NCBI GenBank assembly: GCA_038373865.1
Contig: JAXGGA010002973.1
Location: forward strand, 1 to 64,000
Origin: Uloborus plumipes
Taxonomy: Eukaryota > Arthropoda > Arachnida > Araneae > Uloboridae
Direction of reading: 5' to 3'
DNA: 64,000 bases
Shown: positions 1 through 11,139 of the stretch, one piece after another
Layout: each line of letters begins with the position of its first letter
Numbering within the stretch: the first letter of the stretch is position 1
Translations under genes and position numbers: made by a program
The notes under the pieces: model-generated
Seen by the model: only the letters and a program-made list of their open reading frames with translations
What the model was told of the DNA's origin: nothing
The model's database searches: none

Positions 1-1143
1 CTAGTTTCGAAATTTTGAGCTAGTTCTACAAAAAATGTCTCCACTTTCTTAACAATAGTTTTGTCAGTAAATAACTTTAAAGTAGAGTTTCCTTTAATGA
101 CTAAATCATTATTTATGTCCCTTTTTTCCCAATTGTCAAAGCTACTATACCTACATCAGTATAAGACACGTTCGATCAATTATTCACTACCGTTCTTACA
201 ACATCATTACTTTATCTCTTTCGTTAATATATTATAAAATGTCGATTTACGAAATGGCAACTAAAAAAAAGTGAGCGACATATTTTGCTTATTTCTCCAG
301 TTTCAAAAAGAAATAACCTTAACCAGAAAAATTGCTTAGGAAAGGACATGTTTTCATGCTTAGCAAATCTATCATGGAATCGTTAAACTATTGAGCTAAA
401 ATGACATGTAAGAAAAAGGTAACAAGTTGTCAAATTCAAAAGGGAGATAAAAGCTATAGGAAAAGAACGAAAAAGAAGCATTCGATTGACAGTTCCATTT
501 GCAAGATATATGCTTCTGTATGGAAACAACATTCCATAACCTGGATATATCATTCCAAGTTTTCAAAAAGCTGTTGCCTAACAATGTTTACCGTCACGTT
601 TGAGATACACGGTTGCTATGTGCTTAGTTTATAGAAATGTTTTTTGTTTTTTAATTTACAGGAAAATACCTTAACTTTTTTACTAATAATAATAAAGGAA
701 GTATACCTGTATGTCTCTGAATTTCAGAGAGCTAGTCTAGTCTGTGTTAAACAGTCAGCAAAAATATAAAGGATCAAAGTGTTTTTTAACTGCGAAAAAA
801 TTTTCCTTCAGAAAGTTATTATAATATTTCTCATTTCATATCCGCAATATATGGTGTAGTTGAAATATTTTGAATAATCAAGAAATTAATAATTGTCGTT
901 TTGCCGAGGCCTGTAGTTTTTTACATCTATTGTTTTTATAATTGGTAGACAAGGAGTCACGTGTTGAATTTTACGCTTTGTGATTGATAGATAATAATTA
1001 ATAACTTTTATGGTGAGTGGATCTTATGAACAAATATATTAGATTCGGTTAATTAAAAAAATGTGAGGGTTTTTTGTTTTATTTTGTCTGCTTCAATTAA
1101 TCAGTCCGTTTAAAAGCTTAATTTTTTAGCAGTATCATTTATT
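1..1143. other. AT-rich sequence, no gene seen
   Basis: Short reading frames only, with no recognisable protein family, splice structure or repeat termini. Confidence 0.6.
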
Positions 1144-1273
1144 ACTTTCTTCTATATCTAATATATAGAAAAAAGTATTGGATTCGTGAAAGTTTTCGAA
1201 TGTCGAATTTTGACGGATTTGCACGTTTTGAAGTGCGCTGAATCCATTTCGATCATTTTTGGAAAATGTATGT

Positions 1274-1283
1274 CTGTGTGTGT

Positions 1284-1336
<53 letters not shown>
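1274..1336. repeat. (TG)n microsatellite
   Basis: Nearly uninterrupted TG dinucleotides with a few TA or CTG interruptions. The His/Thr-rich minus-strand reading frames here are only translations of this repeat. Confidence 0.95.
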
Positions 1337-1338
<2 letters not shown>

Positions 1339-1460
1339 TCTGTATGTGTATGACCAGTTTTTGTGGCCGCGCTAGAGCAAAAACTACTGCATGAAATCGA
1401 ACAAAAATTTTTGCACATATGTACCACCATGTGAACTGGTGCACCTGACTTTTTTTAGCG

Positions 1461-1890
1461 AATTCCTCCAAGGGGGGTGGAACAATCGCACGTGTTCTGC
1501 GCGTGGGTGATTGCTATATCTCAGGAAGTAACCGGCGGAATTAAACGAAAATTGGTCCATAGGCAGACCCTACTGAGTACAGTTACTGATTTAATTTGTG
1601 TGTCAATATCTCGAAGGGGGTGGAGTAATCGAACGTGTTCTGTGCGTGGGTGATTGCTATATCTCAGGAAGTAACCGGCGGAATCAAACGAAAATTGGTC
1701 CATAGGTAGACCTTATTGAGTACAGGTGCTGATTCAATTTGTGTGCCAGTATCTCAAAGGGGGTGGAGCAGTCAAAAGTGCTTATTTTGTCATTGCACCT
1801 GCTGTATCTCGAGAAATATTGCTGCGATTTAAATGAAATTTGGAATAACACTAACCCAATATGAAAGCAAGCATCGATTAAATTTTGGCG
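1461..1890. repeat. 143-bp tandem repeat, about 3 copies
   Basis: The landmark GGGGGTGGA recurs with its TGG ending at 1480, 1623 and 1766, giving a period of 143 bp. Units 1 and 2 are closely alike (shared blocks CGTGTTCTG and AAGTAACCGGCGGAAT); unit 3 is much more diverged in its second half. Confidence 0.85.
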
Positions 1891-2532
1891 CCAATCGCCC
1901 CAGGGGGAGGGTGGGGTGATTTTTGCGCTTAGTCAACAATGCGACAAATTAATTCATTAAAAAATCGCTTTCACGCTATTTAATTATCAAAACAGCTGAA
2001 AACTTTCAATGATTTGAAATTTTTAACTGTTGCCAATTTCTTTTTAATAACAAATAAAATGTTTGCAATTAATCTAAACAAGGCTTTTGCAATGATTTCC
2101 AATTTCGCTCATTGATTCTGCATTTGCAGGGTTATTACGATAATTGGGAAATTGGAGCTGTCTCCAATTATTCGGGCGAGTACGTATTTTATTTCGTAAC
2201 CGGAATTCATAAGATAGATATAGAAGAAAGTTTTCTGACGGCCACGACAGCTAGTTTTTAAATATTACTGTTATACAAATTGTTTACATAATATACTTTT
2301 TGATTATTGCTTCATGTATTATGGTATAACTTCTAAAATATGATTTATTATCACTCTTTTTGAATGATATTCATTACGAATTCAAAAACTCTGAAAAGAT
2401 AAGCCAAATTTATGCTAAATCAAAACTTTTAGAAACACTGAATAATTCTGTATCAAGACAATAATAAAGTAGCATTTTTGTTCAAACTATGAAAACAATC
2501 ATAGTCAAGCTTTATAGAATAACGGTGAAAAG

Positions 2533-3620
2533 CAGGGTCGGCAAGGTTTTGGATACGACGGTAAAAACCATTGTAAAAACCCTGGTTTAAACCGTCAAGT
2601 CCAAAACTCTCCCAGTATGCAAAACTGTCCAAAAGTGTCTAAAGCTAAATTTTAGCAAAATTGTATTTTGTGAGTAAGTACCAAAAACAGAATAAGATCT
2701 ATTAAAAAAATATTTTATGAATTAAAAAAAGTAAGTTAGAACCTATTTATTGAACAAACATTCAAGTATGTATTTAAAAATGCATTGAAGTTATACCTGA
2801 TTCGAATTTAGTTACTAAGGAATTGCAATTCTTTACTAAAAATTTCAATTAGTGCTCATAAGTTTAAGTAATTTTGTTTTTAATAATAGTCAAGCTTTTT
2901 ATATAGACATGCACATGAGGGTGCACAAAATATAGTGCAATTGATTTAAAAACACTAATTACAGTTTGTCAACTGAAAAAAAGAAGAAGCTTTATTGTAG
3001 TTTTTCTTCTTTTGACTGTAGTGATGAAATAGCTATAGAGCCTTTTATGCTCTGACACTAAATAACGATAATTTATAAAAATTGTCACTAGTTTTGAAAT
3101 ATAGTGTATATCAACAATTTATTATTTTTCAGTCTAGGATTTAAAATTTCTTTGGAATTATTATTTAAACATGGTGTTAAGCAATATCATACATGATTTT
3201 TCTTAAAGGTATGCTATTTTCTTTTTTTTTAATATATAACAGGTTTAAAAATGTTTTTGAGTTATGAATATAACTGAAGTTAGTTACTTCAATAGTTATG
3301 CAAATTTCTTTTCATAACACTACCAACTATTACATAAGGACATTTTAAATAGCAGTGTTATTGCCGAATTAAATTTTTTACTTTAAATACTACTTTTTTT
3401 TTTTCAAATGTATGTTAATTTTTCAGAGAAATATAGAATCAAATATTTATTAATTAGAACTAGTTAATATTTATATTGATACATATTACAAATATTGCAG
3501 TAAATACATATTGATTAGATTAAGTCCCCGTAGCTAAAGCATACTTTTAGACAGTTTTGGACAATAAAACCCACCTGTTCTGTCCAAAACCAGTTTTAAA
3601 CATCCAAAACCCCAACCCTG
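2533..3620. mobile_element. hAT-like non-autonomous element
   Basis: Left end CAGGGTCGGCAAGGTTTTGG; right end, read inward, CAGGGTTGGGGTTTTGGATG. The flanking octamers GTGAAAAG (2525-2532) and ATTAAAAG (3621-3628) match at 6 of 8 positions, as expected for an aged hAT target duplication. Subterminal motifs like GTCCAAAAC recur near both ends in opposite orientation. The 1.1-kb interior is AT-rich and shows no transposase. Confidence 0.72.
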
Positions 3621-4239
3621 ATTAAAAGAATATCCCGTCTGCTATCGAACATTTTCAATGTACCAAACCACTGTAATGCATTATTTTGATCCCGGATGAT
3701 GGCATATCTTCCTTATTAGAATATTTTTTCATGACCAAATGGCTATTCTACTAAGCGGGCTCGACTGCACCTTTTTATTCAAGTAGTATGACAGGTTTAA
3801 ATCTATATTTCTTCTATCCCAATAAATGAAAAATTCGAAACTGAAATTAAAGCAATGAAGCAGAAGTTTTATTACAAGCTAGCCACTCTTTGACAAAAGC
3901 TAGGCTATATAGCAAAAAAAAAAATATCAGAAAAAATGATACCGAACCCAGTTTCAGCTTGGAAAACAAAGGCGTATCGCTAGGAGGTGGGGTAAAGGGG
4001 AGAAAAGCTTGATCTTGGTGACATTAACGATATTTGGCGAGATTCCAATAGGATCGGAAATTAGATCATTGTCAAAAAGTCTTTGGACGATTTCTGTAAA
4101 ACTGTCTTTCTGAAATCAGTTAGACAGAAACACCGGCAAGAAATATCAGCAAAATGTCTGCAATGAGTAAACTATCTGCGTCATGTACCACGTAATGTAT
4201 CCGCTGAAAAGTTTGCTATTTTTTTAGATATTTAAAATA
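3621..4239. other. Unassigned sequence between two transposons
   Basis: No recognisable gene or repeat termini. It may belong to the same decayed Helitron as the helicase remnant at 4806-5171, but no protein similarity is visible here. Confidence 0.4.
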
Positions 4240-4624
4240 CACTGTAAAAATAGATGCAGTTTTTACAATTTAATACAGCTAACAAACTGTAAAAATTGGT
4301 AATTTTACAGTAATAACCTAAAATTGCTAATCTTACACTAATATACTGCAAAATTGCTGATTTACAGCAATAAAATGTCAAATTGTGAATTTTAAGGTTT
4401 TTTAACGTACAATTTACAGTTTTAAACTGGAACCTCTGCTTCCAGGATTATGCTGTTGTGTTTGCAGTATAATACAGCTAATTTTGTGGCAATGAACTGC
4501 AAAATTGTGGTAATAAGCTGTAAAGTTGTTAACTTTACAGTTTATTACTGTGCATTTTAGTTTTAAATTAGAACCTCTACTGCCAGTATTATATTGTAAA
4601 AACAACATTTTATTTTTTGCAGTG
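4240..4624. mobile_element. CACTG-type MITE, copy A
   Basis: Flanked by TA (4238-4239, 4625-4626). It begins CACTGTAAAAATAGATGCAG and ends TTATTTTTTGCAGTG. The body is built from repeated short palindromic blocks of the type AAACTGTAAAATTGCTAATT followed by the complement of ACTGTAAAA. It shares the block GAACCTCTGCTGCCAG-like with the other copies at 9509, 29931 and 40921. No coding capacity. The TA duplication and CACTG ends suggest mobilisation by a Tc1/mariner-type transposase (inference). Confidence 0.82.
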
Positions 4625-4805
4625 TAGAAAACTGGCATTTGAATGATCCAATAAATAAAACACATTGCGAACAGGACCTTAGTAACTATAGATGAGTTGA
4701 TTCACACATTCCAAGTATTGCAAAACGTCACAAAATCATGGGCGTCTCAATGGACACCATAACTTTTTCAGTACCATCAATGCCACTGTTCAACATTTTA
4801 AAAAA

Positions 4806-5171
4806 ATGTCAATCGAAGCGACAATAAACAGATTCATCGATACAGTAATGACTCAAGTCGATGCTGAGAATTATCTAACTGAAATGTAGAGCTCACTTGA
4901 TTTTCCAGGTATACTGCAGCATTTTGACGCTAAACATTGGCGTAACAATTATCTTCTCGAAAACATCAATCCAAGACTCTACAAATGTACTGAAAGTTAT
5001 TATTGTTGAAGTAGTGATTCTAGATGGGATAATTTAAAGCGGGTGTTGTGATATTGTCATGCACTTCAATGATCCCAACAGCTGGAGGGCTCAAACCGTT
5101 ACCCACTCGAACTCAAATGTTTACAGTTTCCGGTGCGACTCGCATTTGCAATGACCATTAACAACGTTTAG
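4806..5171 (+). pseudogene. Helitron PIF1-type helicase, C-terminal remnant
   Basis: Reading one frame through several stops gives, in order, residues resembling the end of Helitron Rep/helicase proteins: a segment DTVMTQVDAENYLTEM (4836-4883), then SSLDFPG after a stop, ENINPRLYKCTE (about 4960-4995), and finally LQFPVRLAFAMTIN (5124-5165), the very conserved helicase motif near the C terminus. All four lie in the same frame, with in-frame stops at about 4884, 5007 and in the 5050-5080 region, so this is an old unframeshifted pseudogene. The family enzyme unwinds DNA during rolling-circle transposition. Assignment rests on remembered family motifs. Confidence 0.75.
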
Positions 5172-6310
5172 GCACCACACATTGAAAAATCTTCTAATTT
5201 ACACTCTTTTTTGTAAAAAATTCCGCCCGTGAAGAAATTAGGCATATGAAATAAGACTTACAGATGATACAAAATATTAAGATTAAAAAAATTACGCAAA
5301 TTTTTTAAGTGGAATTACCGTACATGCATAGGACATTCTAGTACACGATGCGACAAAAATTAGTCCTAAATTTTCTATTAAAGCTTATCTGGCGATATTT
5401 GTGAGGCTCTAGTAATTGCTGTTTAGTTGAGAAGTATGTGGTCAACCATTTTATTTGCTACAATGGAAGGGAATTTACATTAATACCAGTATTATTTGTA
5501 CATTAATGTCAATTCACGATGCACAATTTCATTTCGGTCAGGCTCAGTCAACAAACGAAATAGCCAACACAGGGCCGAAATTAATCCTCTAACAAGGACA
5601 TGAGAAACTTTTCCAGAGCCAACGTACTTTTTTGGAATTCCTTTTTTTTTAATAAAATTACTCTAAGTATGCCTTCAACAAGAGATTACGTTGAATTAAT
5701 TAATAAACAAGAAATAAATAGTGTTCTGCAAATATAAGAATAACATGTAGTATGAAAGTGTAGTGAGTATAAACAAAACCAAAAATTCAAAGAGTGAAGT
5801 ATAAGAAAGTAGTCCTCGCCCAGTCGACACAAATTTTTTAACAAATTAATTTTCCTTATTTGAATTAATACACACATATAGACAATGTTGCAACATTTTT
5901 CATGCATGGATAGTTTTATTCTTAGCATAGTGCTTTTGGATAATCTCTAATTTTCAAAGAATAAAAGTCTTGAATTAAATGGCTCCTGATAATTGAAAAA
6001 TGAATTTTAATTAAAATCCCTTCTAAATTAGAGTGCTCATTACAGCCTCCACCTATTATTATTATTATTCTTATTACTTTAACATAATTAACAACGTTCA
6101 TTATGTTATAATGTAATTTTATTAATATGAAAATTAGTTTTATAGAAATTGGATGAAATTCTGAAAATATTTCGATAAAACTAGGAAAATGGAGAAAAAT
6201 AATTCTTCTCTGAAAAATAAATTAGTAACTATATTTCTAGAATCGGAATTTTAAAAGAAAGATAAAAAACAGAGATGGTGAAATTGGTAGTATTAAAAAA
6301 AAATAATGAT
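5172..6310. other. AT-rich sequence, no gene seen
   Basis: Probably continues the decayed Helitron at first; after that nothing recognisable. A short ATT/ATTATT run lies near 6055-6080. A minus-strand 80-codon frame (5686-5928) has no family resemblance. Confidence 0.5.
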
Positions 6311-6380
6311 GATCATTAATCGGCTAGGACGATTAAGCGGCAGTCGGTAATCGGTCAATTTGCTTATCGGTGCATCCTAT
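6311..6380. mobile_element. Possible hAT terminus remnant
   Basis: Read on the minus strand the segment starts TATAGGATGCACCGATAAGC and continues with ACCGATTACCGAC, the repeated CCGAT pattern that starts many hAT elements. No partner end or target duplication was found. Confidence 0.4.
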
Positions 6381-7114
6381 ACAATAGCAAAATAAGTAAG
6401 TTTTGTATTAAAAAATGCAGTACTCTGAAAGTAATTTTAAATGTAGAGTTTTAAAATTTACTTTTTCTTTCGACTGTAAACCTTGATAAAAATAAAAAGT
6501 TCTTTTAAATTTTTATTTTGGGAAAACGCTTTAATGTATTTTTGAATTACATTATTATTTGTGTTCCAGTAAGTCATCCCGTTTAATCAGGTAACGAATA
6601 AACAAATACCCGGCTTATACGAATGGAACTTTCTCGATCCGAATCTTTCCCATTAACGCAATGTTAAAAATCCCCGCTTAATCGAATAATTTCCCCGGAT
6701 AATTTAAAAATATTAATCGGCTTTCAAAAATATTTTTGCTCTGAAAAATGTTGAATAAATAAAAAGCAACTTAAGTAATAACAATTATTTGCGTAACACT
6801 AAAAAACAATATCTTTTGCCAACAAGGGGCGTAAAAAACAACATTCAATTTCCACCAAAACATTTCAACTATTCCATTTAATTTCTATAGTTGTTGTCAT
6901 TTAAGGTAAACAGTATACAAAATATAAACATTTCAGACGATTATAAATTGTTAAACATAAAATATGGCAGATGGGGGGGGGGGCAGGAATTAAAAAATTC
7001 TTCCCAAATACTTTGAACAAGCAATCCACTATTATGGACGAAAAGTAATGTAAGCAGTGCAAAAGCAAATATTTTGTAACTCAAGTTTTAAATTCTTATT
7101 TTATTATTTTTATA
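6381..7114. other. AT-rich sequence with a poly-G run
   Basis: No gene. A run of ten G lies near 6974. The block around 6665-6725 (CCCCGCTTAAT, AAAAATATTAATCGG) loosely resembles 9280-9345, so an older repeat may have been split by the SINE and Helitron between them. Confidence 0.4.
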
Positions 7115-7394
7115 GCCGGCCACCTTGTCTATTGGTCAGAGCAGTCTGCACACGGATGGTGTGGTCCCGCGTTCGAGTCCCGGCTTGGGCATGGATGTGC
7201 TTTCTCTCTCCTGTCCTTGTCCTTTCTTTGACTGAATGTGTTGTTGTGAAAGGTTGCCTACCCTCTAAACGGGTACCTATGGCATGCGTGTACTGTGGAA
7301 GTCGAACTTTACACCAAATGACGGTGCAGTTGGAAAAGTGAAGCAGCGCACCCCAAATTGCCAGCCTGGCTGGCACACGATTAAAAAAAAAATC
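7115..7394 (+). mobile_element. tRNA-derived SINE
   Basis: The head (7115-about 7190) is tRNA-like, with a box A-like stretch (TTGGTCAGAGCAG) and a clear RNA polymerase III box B (GCGTTCGAGTCCCGGC). A unique body of about 190 bp follows, with a palindrome GCCAGCCTGGCTGGC (7360-7374), then a poly-A tail (7383-7392). A perfect 9-bp target duplication ATTTTTATA flanks it (7106-7114 and 7395-7403). It would be transcribed by Pol III from its internal promoter and needs a partner LINE. The two overlapping reading frames here are incidental. Confidence 0.9.
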
Positions 7395-7510
7395 ATTTTT
7401 ATACGTACTTGTAACATTACACTTATAATTTATGCTATTTTATTATTCACTTAGCAGCTCATTTCAAAAGGTTTTTGCCAATAACATTAATTACTTTCTT
7501 TATATACCTA

Positions 7511-9217
7511 CTAGCGGTACCCGCACGGCTTTGCCCGTGGTATAAAATAAAAATTTCATTTGTAAAATAATTGATATAGCAGAAGAAATGCTCTAGTTTA
7601 GTTGTAATTCAACTATAATTCCTTCAAAGTATGATATAAAAATCTGGTATGGACCCCACGCTACTTAATTTTTATGTGTAAATTTCTTAGTAGATGCCTT
7701 AAGTGCTAAAATAGTGCTTGGAGTGAGCAAGATAACAGTTCAAACATTTATATCTCTAGTTTGCCGCGAAACAATGCAAAAAAAAAAAAAAAAATGTTTC
7801 ACAATGATTAATCTCCTAAATATCGCCGATTTTAACATCATTCAGTGGATTTTTCGCAAAATATCGCCAATAGCGAAAAATTGAGTCCAAATATAAAAAG
7901 AAAGCAATTTTTTTCGCCAACTTGGTGATATGTCGCCAAATTGGCGGCAAATGCTTGACGACCAAAAGCTTGGCGATATATTGCCAAGTGGTCGGGCCAA
8001 TTCATATCACTTTTGTCTGCATTGAAATGAACACTGATTTACTCCATAAAAGGGGTAAAACACCCCCTTGGAACATTCGAATGCAACCCCAAGGGAAGAT
8101 GTACAAAAATAAGCCAAAAGAGAAAATAAGAACAATTTTGTTGCTCACAGAAACCAACAGAAATCTTACCAAAGTTTAAAAGAAGAAGAAAGTTTTATTT
8201 CCTAGCTTTAAAAACAAAACGAACGATGCAATAACGCAATCGCAATTCATACGATATTTGGTTAATCTGTGCTTTAGGTACCCTTTTCTCGCTAAATGGG
8301 CGATAGGCGCGCCAAGCGTGGTAACCCTGGCTATTTTGCGTAGTTTCTCTCGAAGCTTTCACTTCCGCGAGACACGCAAAAATGCGGCAAGTAATGTCCC
8401 AAAGCATTTTCACCCGGAAAAGACAGGGTTGCCAGAGAATTGAAACAAATAAATACTACGCCTCCTCTAAAAAAAATATTACAAAGTAATACTGTTTCCA
8501 AACGTCGCCAAAATCAATGTTGCCAAAATGCGAAATCTATGAAAATGAAAAAAAAAAAAAAAAAAATCCGCCAAATCTTTTAATTAAGTCATTAGTATAT
8601 TGGAAACAGGGTTGCCGGAAAAATACTACGCTCCTTATTAGGGCCGAAAAAATATTACCGTAGTATCAAAAGTACTACGTCTGGCGACGCTGGAAGAAGA
8701 ACGAAACAAAAATAGGTATGAACACGTAACCATGGTAACAACATGAAAAGTTGATTTCCGTTGATAAAATAATTCTTTTCATCTTTCTTTTCAAACAAAT
8801 TTTATTATCGAGCTGAACCATTGTAGAATCGTTTGGCTTGCTTTACTGAAGGTAAGCCTTGAATTTCGGGATTCTAAAAACAATTATTACAGCTCTCCTG
8901 ATGATCGTAGAAACTTCGAAAAAACTTCATTTTGTGCAGAAAATTTCAAGCTTTCGAATGACATAAGACTTGAAAATGTGTATGAAATATTTCTTCCCTA
9001 TTTTATCGAATTTCCGCTAAGAATTCGAATAGAAAAAGAACGAAATGGAATGTTCGAAAAATCGCTTCGAGGTGCAAAACTACATGCTACAAACTAATTT
9101 TGTGCCAAGTGGCGTGAAAATCGACCGAACGGTTTTGGCGCTACGCGCGTAACAGACAGACAGACAGAAAGAAAGAAGGACAGACAGAACCACCTTCAGC
9201 TTTATTATTAGAAGAGA
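7511..9217 (-). mobile_element. Helitron (non-autonomous) with intact termini
   Basis: Read on the minus strand it starts TCTCTTCTAATAATAAAGCT (9217 downward) and ends CTAG (7514-7511). A hairpin (CACGG/CCGTG stem, 7524-7539) lies about 9 nt before the end. The host base before TC is A and the base after CTAG is T, so the insertion is A|TC...CTAG|T with no target duplication: the Helitron signature. A GACAGACAGACAG-type repeat lies near the 5' end (about 9150-9185). The interior holds poly-A runs and no Rep/helicase, so it would depend on an autonomous partner. Confidence 0.85.
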
Positions 9218-9508
9218 TTGGTTTATTATTATAACTATTTAAGACAAATGTTGTCAATTCAGAAAGGTGGAGAAAAATTCCCCGCTTAATTAAATAATAT
9301 TTTAATAAACCGACGATAGGCTTTTAAGTAGGGCCGACAGTATATATATACATAATATTTTACACAAAAAGTTAATTTTCACACCATAAGCATTTCAAAG
9401 TTCATTGAATTGTAATTAATTTCCACTTAACGACCTTTCACTCAGCGAAACGATTACAATATTTAATTTAATCCTACACTGCGAAAAAATAAACTAGTTT
9501 TTGCAGTA

Positions 9509-9883
9509 CACTGTAAAAAATGAATGTTGTTTTTACAGTATAATACAGCTAAATTTATAGTAATAAACTGTAAAAATGTCTACTATTGCAGTAATAAATT
9601 GTAAAATTGCCTTTTAAACAGTATAAAACTGTAAAATTGCGAATTTTACAGTTTATTACAGCGTATTTTACAGTTTTAAACTGGAACCTCTGCTGCCATT
9701 ATTATACTGTTGTTTGTACACTATAAAACAGCTAAATTTTGCGTAACTGTAAAATTGTTAACTTAACAGTAATGAACGGTAAAATTGCTAGTTTTAGTTT
9801 ATTACTGTGCATTTTAAAATTTTAAATTGAAACCTCGGCTGCCAGTATTGTACTGTAAAAACAGTAGTTCAGTTTTTTCAGTG
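9509..9883. mobile_element. CACTG-type MITE, copy B, nested in the same family
   Basis: Begins CACTGTAAAAAATGAATGTT and ends CAGTTTTTTCAGTG, with TA at 9507-9508 and 9884-9885. The body has the repeated AAACTGTAAAA palindromic units and the conserved CTGGAACCTCTGCTGCC block. Confidence 0.82.
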
Positions 9884-9890
9884 TATAATA

Positions 9891-10051
9891 CAGGGACGTC
9901 ATTTCAAGTTTTTCCAGGGGGGAGGGCAAAGGGTCCAAACACAATGCAATTTCGTCGGAAAACATCAAAAGCCACGACATTGATTTTTTAAAGCCGGGGG
10001 GGGGGCAATTGACCCCCCTGCCCCCCCCCCCCCCTCTAAATGACGGGCCTG
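9891..10051. mobile_element. hAT-type MITE with G- and C-tracts, copy 1
   Basis: Starts CAGGGACGTCATTTCAAG and ends CTAAATGACGGGCCTG. A perfect 8-bp target duplication GTATAATA flanks it (9883-9890, 10052-10059). It contains a G-run after the left end and long G and C runs before the right end. Same family as 47220-47387. Confidence 0.9.
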
Positions 10052-10186
10052 GTATAATACTGGAAAAAGATGTTTCAGTTTAAACTGTAAAACGCACATT
10101 AATAAACTGTAAAATTATTTATTACTGTCTATTACTACAAAATTAGCTGCATTATACTGTAAAAACAACATTTATTTTTTGCAGTG

Positions 10187-10995
10187 TAAGCAGAAATCAT
10201 TTAGTGTCTGTATTCATAAAATGTGGAAAGTATTTAGTAAACAATATTTGTTTACCTTCCAGCTTTACACGTCTTGGTTCATAAGTAAGCAATTTCCTAT
10301 CACGGTTTCATCGTATGAGAATAATGCATTTTGTCGTAATTTTTTCAATCTATGTAACCTTTCACATCTTACAACTTCCAACGTGTGTTTACTTAGAGCT
10401 TAACTGCTTGCGTGTAAAGTTACGAAAAAGTAGGTAAAGAGTTGGAAATTGGATACTTGATTTCTTCTTTGTTCTTGCTTAAAGTGGAAGAAAAAAAAAC
10501 ACGTCGAGAGTATTAAAGTATCTTTTTAGCTTTTTGTTTTGCAAAATAATTTTCTTCGTGGTGTCATAATAAAAACAAATGTATCTGCTAGTAACTAAAA
10601 ACTAATCTTATAATATCATGCTACAGTAAAGCGATTTTATGTTAAGTTTTTCAAGATAAAATACGGATGCAAAAAACAGCATTCGCAGAGGACAATGCTA
10701 TTATATTTTGTTTGATACTCCTCGTTCTAGGAATTAAGTAAACATAACTTTCACCATTTGCAAGCTAAAAGTTATCCTTTTTTTCGTAAGTCGTAAAATG
10801 TGAAGAAAAAATGAACTACTTTAGGACATATTTTTTTTTTCTTTGTTTACCAAAAGGGAAAAAAAGTTATGAATTTAAAACTAAGCTACACCTTTACAAC
10901 ATAAACAGGATTACAATGCTAATTTTGCATCCTAAAAGGGAAAATAAAAGATTCACAATACATTTTTCTGGTAAAACCCATATAAAAAACAATTA
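10187..10995. other. AT-rich sequence, no gene seen
   Basis: Two short plus-strand frames (74 and 61 codons) show no family resemblance or gene structure. Confidence 0.5.
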
Positions 10996-11139
10996 GGGCC
11001 ATGCTCCACATCGATGTAAAGCAGAAAAATTAGGCAGAAGCGTAAAATGTATTCAATGGTGTTCCTATGGAAAGTACCCGGATTTTCGGTTTCTGCCTTC
11101 AGTTTCGGTCGCGTTTTACGCTGATGTGGAGCATGGCCC
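10996..11139. mobile_element. PIF/Harbinger-like MITE, 144 bp
   Basis: Terminal inverted repeats GGGCCATGCTCCACATC (10996-11012) and its complement ending at 11139. A 3-bp TTA lies on both sides (10993-10995, 11140-11142). The TTA duplication, G/C-rich GGGCC ends and small size are typical of Tourist-like MITEs of the PIF/Harbinger superfamily. Confidence 0.85.

Larger units (their letters stand above)
1144..2231. mobile_element. Non-autonomous element with 17-bp inverted ends, TG microsatellite and 143-bp tandem repeats
   Basis: The ends are a perfect 17-bp inverted pair: ACTTTCTTCTATATCTA at 1144-1160 and its complement at 2215-2231. Between them lie a long TG microsatellite and about three copies of a 143-bp unit. 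No transposase is present and no clear target duplication is visible. Subterminal inverted repeats plus a central micro- and minisatellite, followed by a short tail (GACAGCTAGT, around 2240-2250), resemble Helentron/DINE-type non-autonomous elements; that assignment is inference. The true 3' end may lie at the CTAG near 2246-2249. Confidence 0.6.
9477..10186. mobile_element. CACTG-type MITE, outer copy, split by two nested elements
   Basis: The left piece (9477-9508) starts CACTGCGAAAAAATAAAC after TA. The right piece (10060-10186) ends TTATTTTTTGCAGTG before TA (10187-10188). Removing the MITE at 9509-9883 and the hAT-MITE at 9891-10051 rejoins a typical family sequence (TTTTTGCAGTATAATACTGG). 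Confidence 0.75.

Noticed and set aside
1158..1471. Two minus-strand frames with Thr-His repeats
   Set aside because: They only translate the TG microsatellite.
7115..7190. A functional tRNA gene
   Set aside because: The acceptor stem does not pair properly and the segment continues into a SINE body with poly-A tail and target duplication.
7057..7376. Overlapping frames of 88 and 94 codons on opposite strands
   Set aside because: They lie on the SINE and follow its tRNA-derived head; no protein family.
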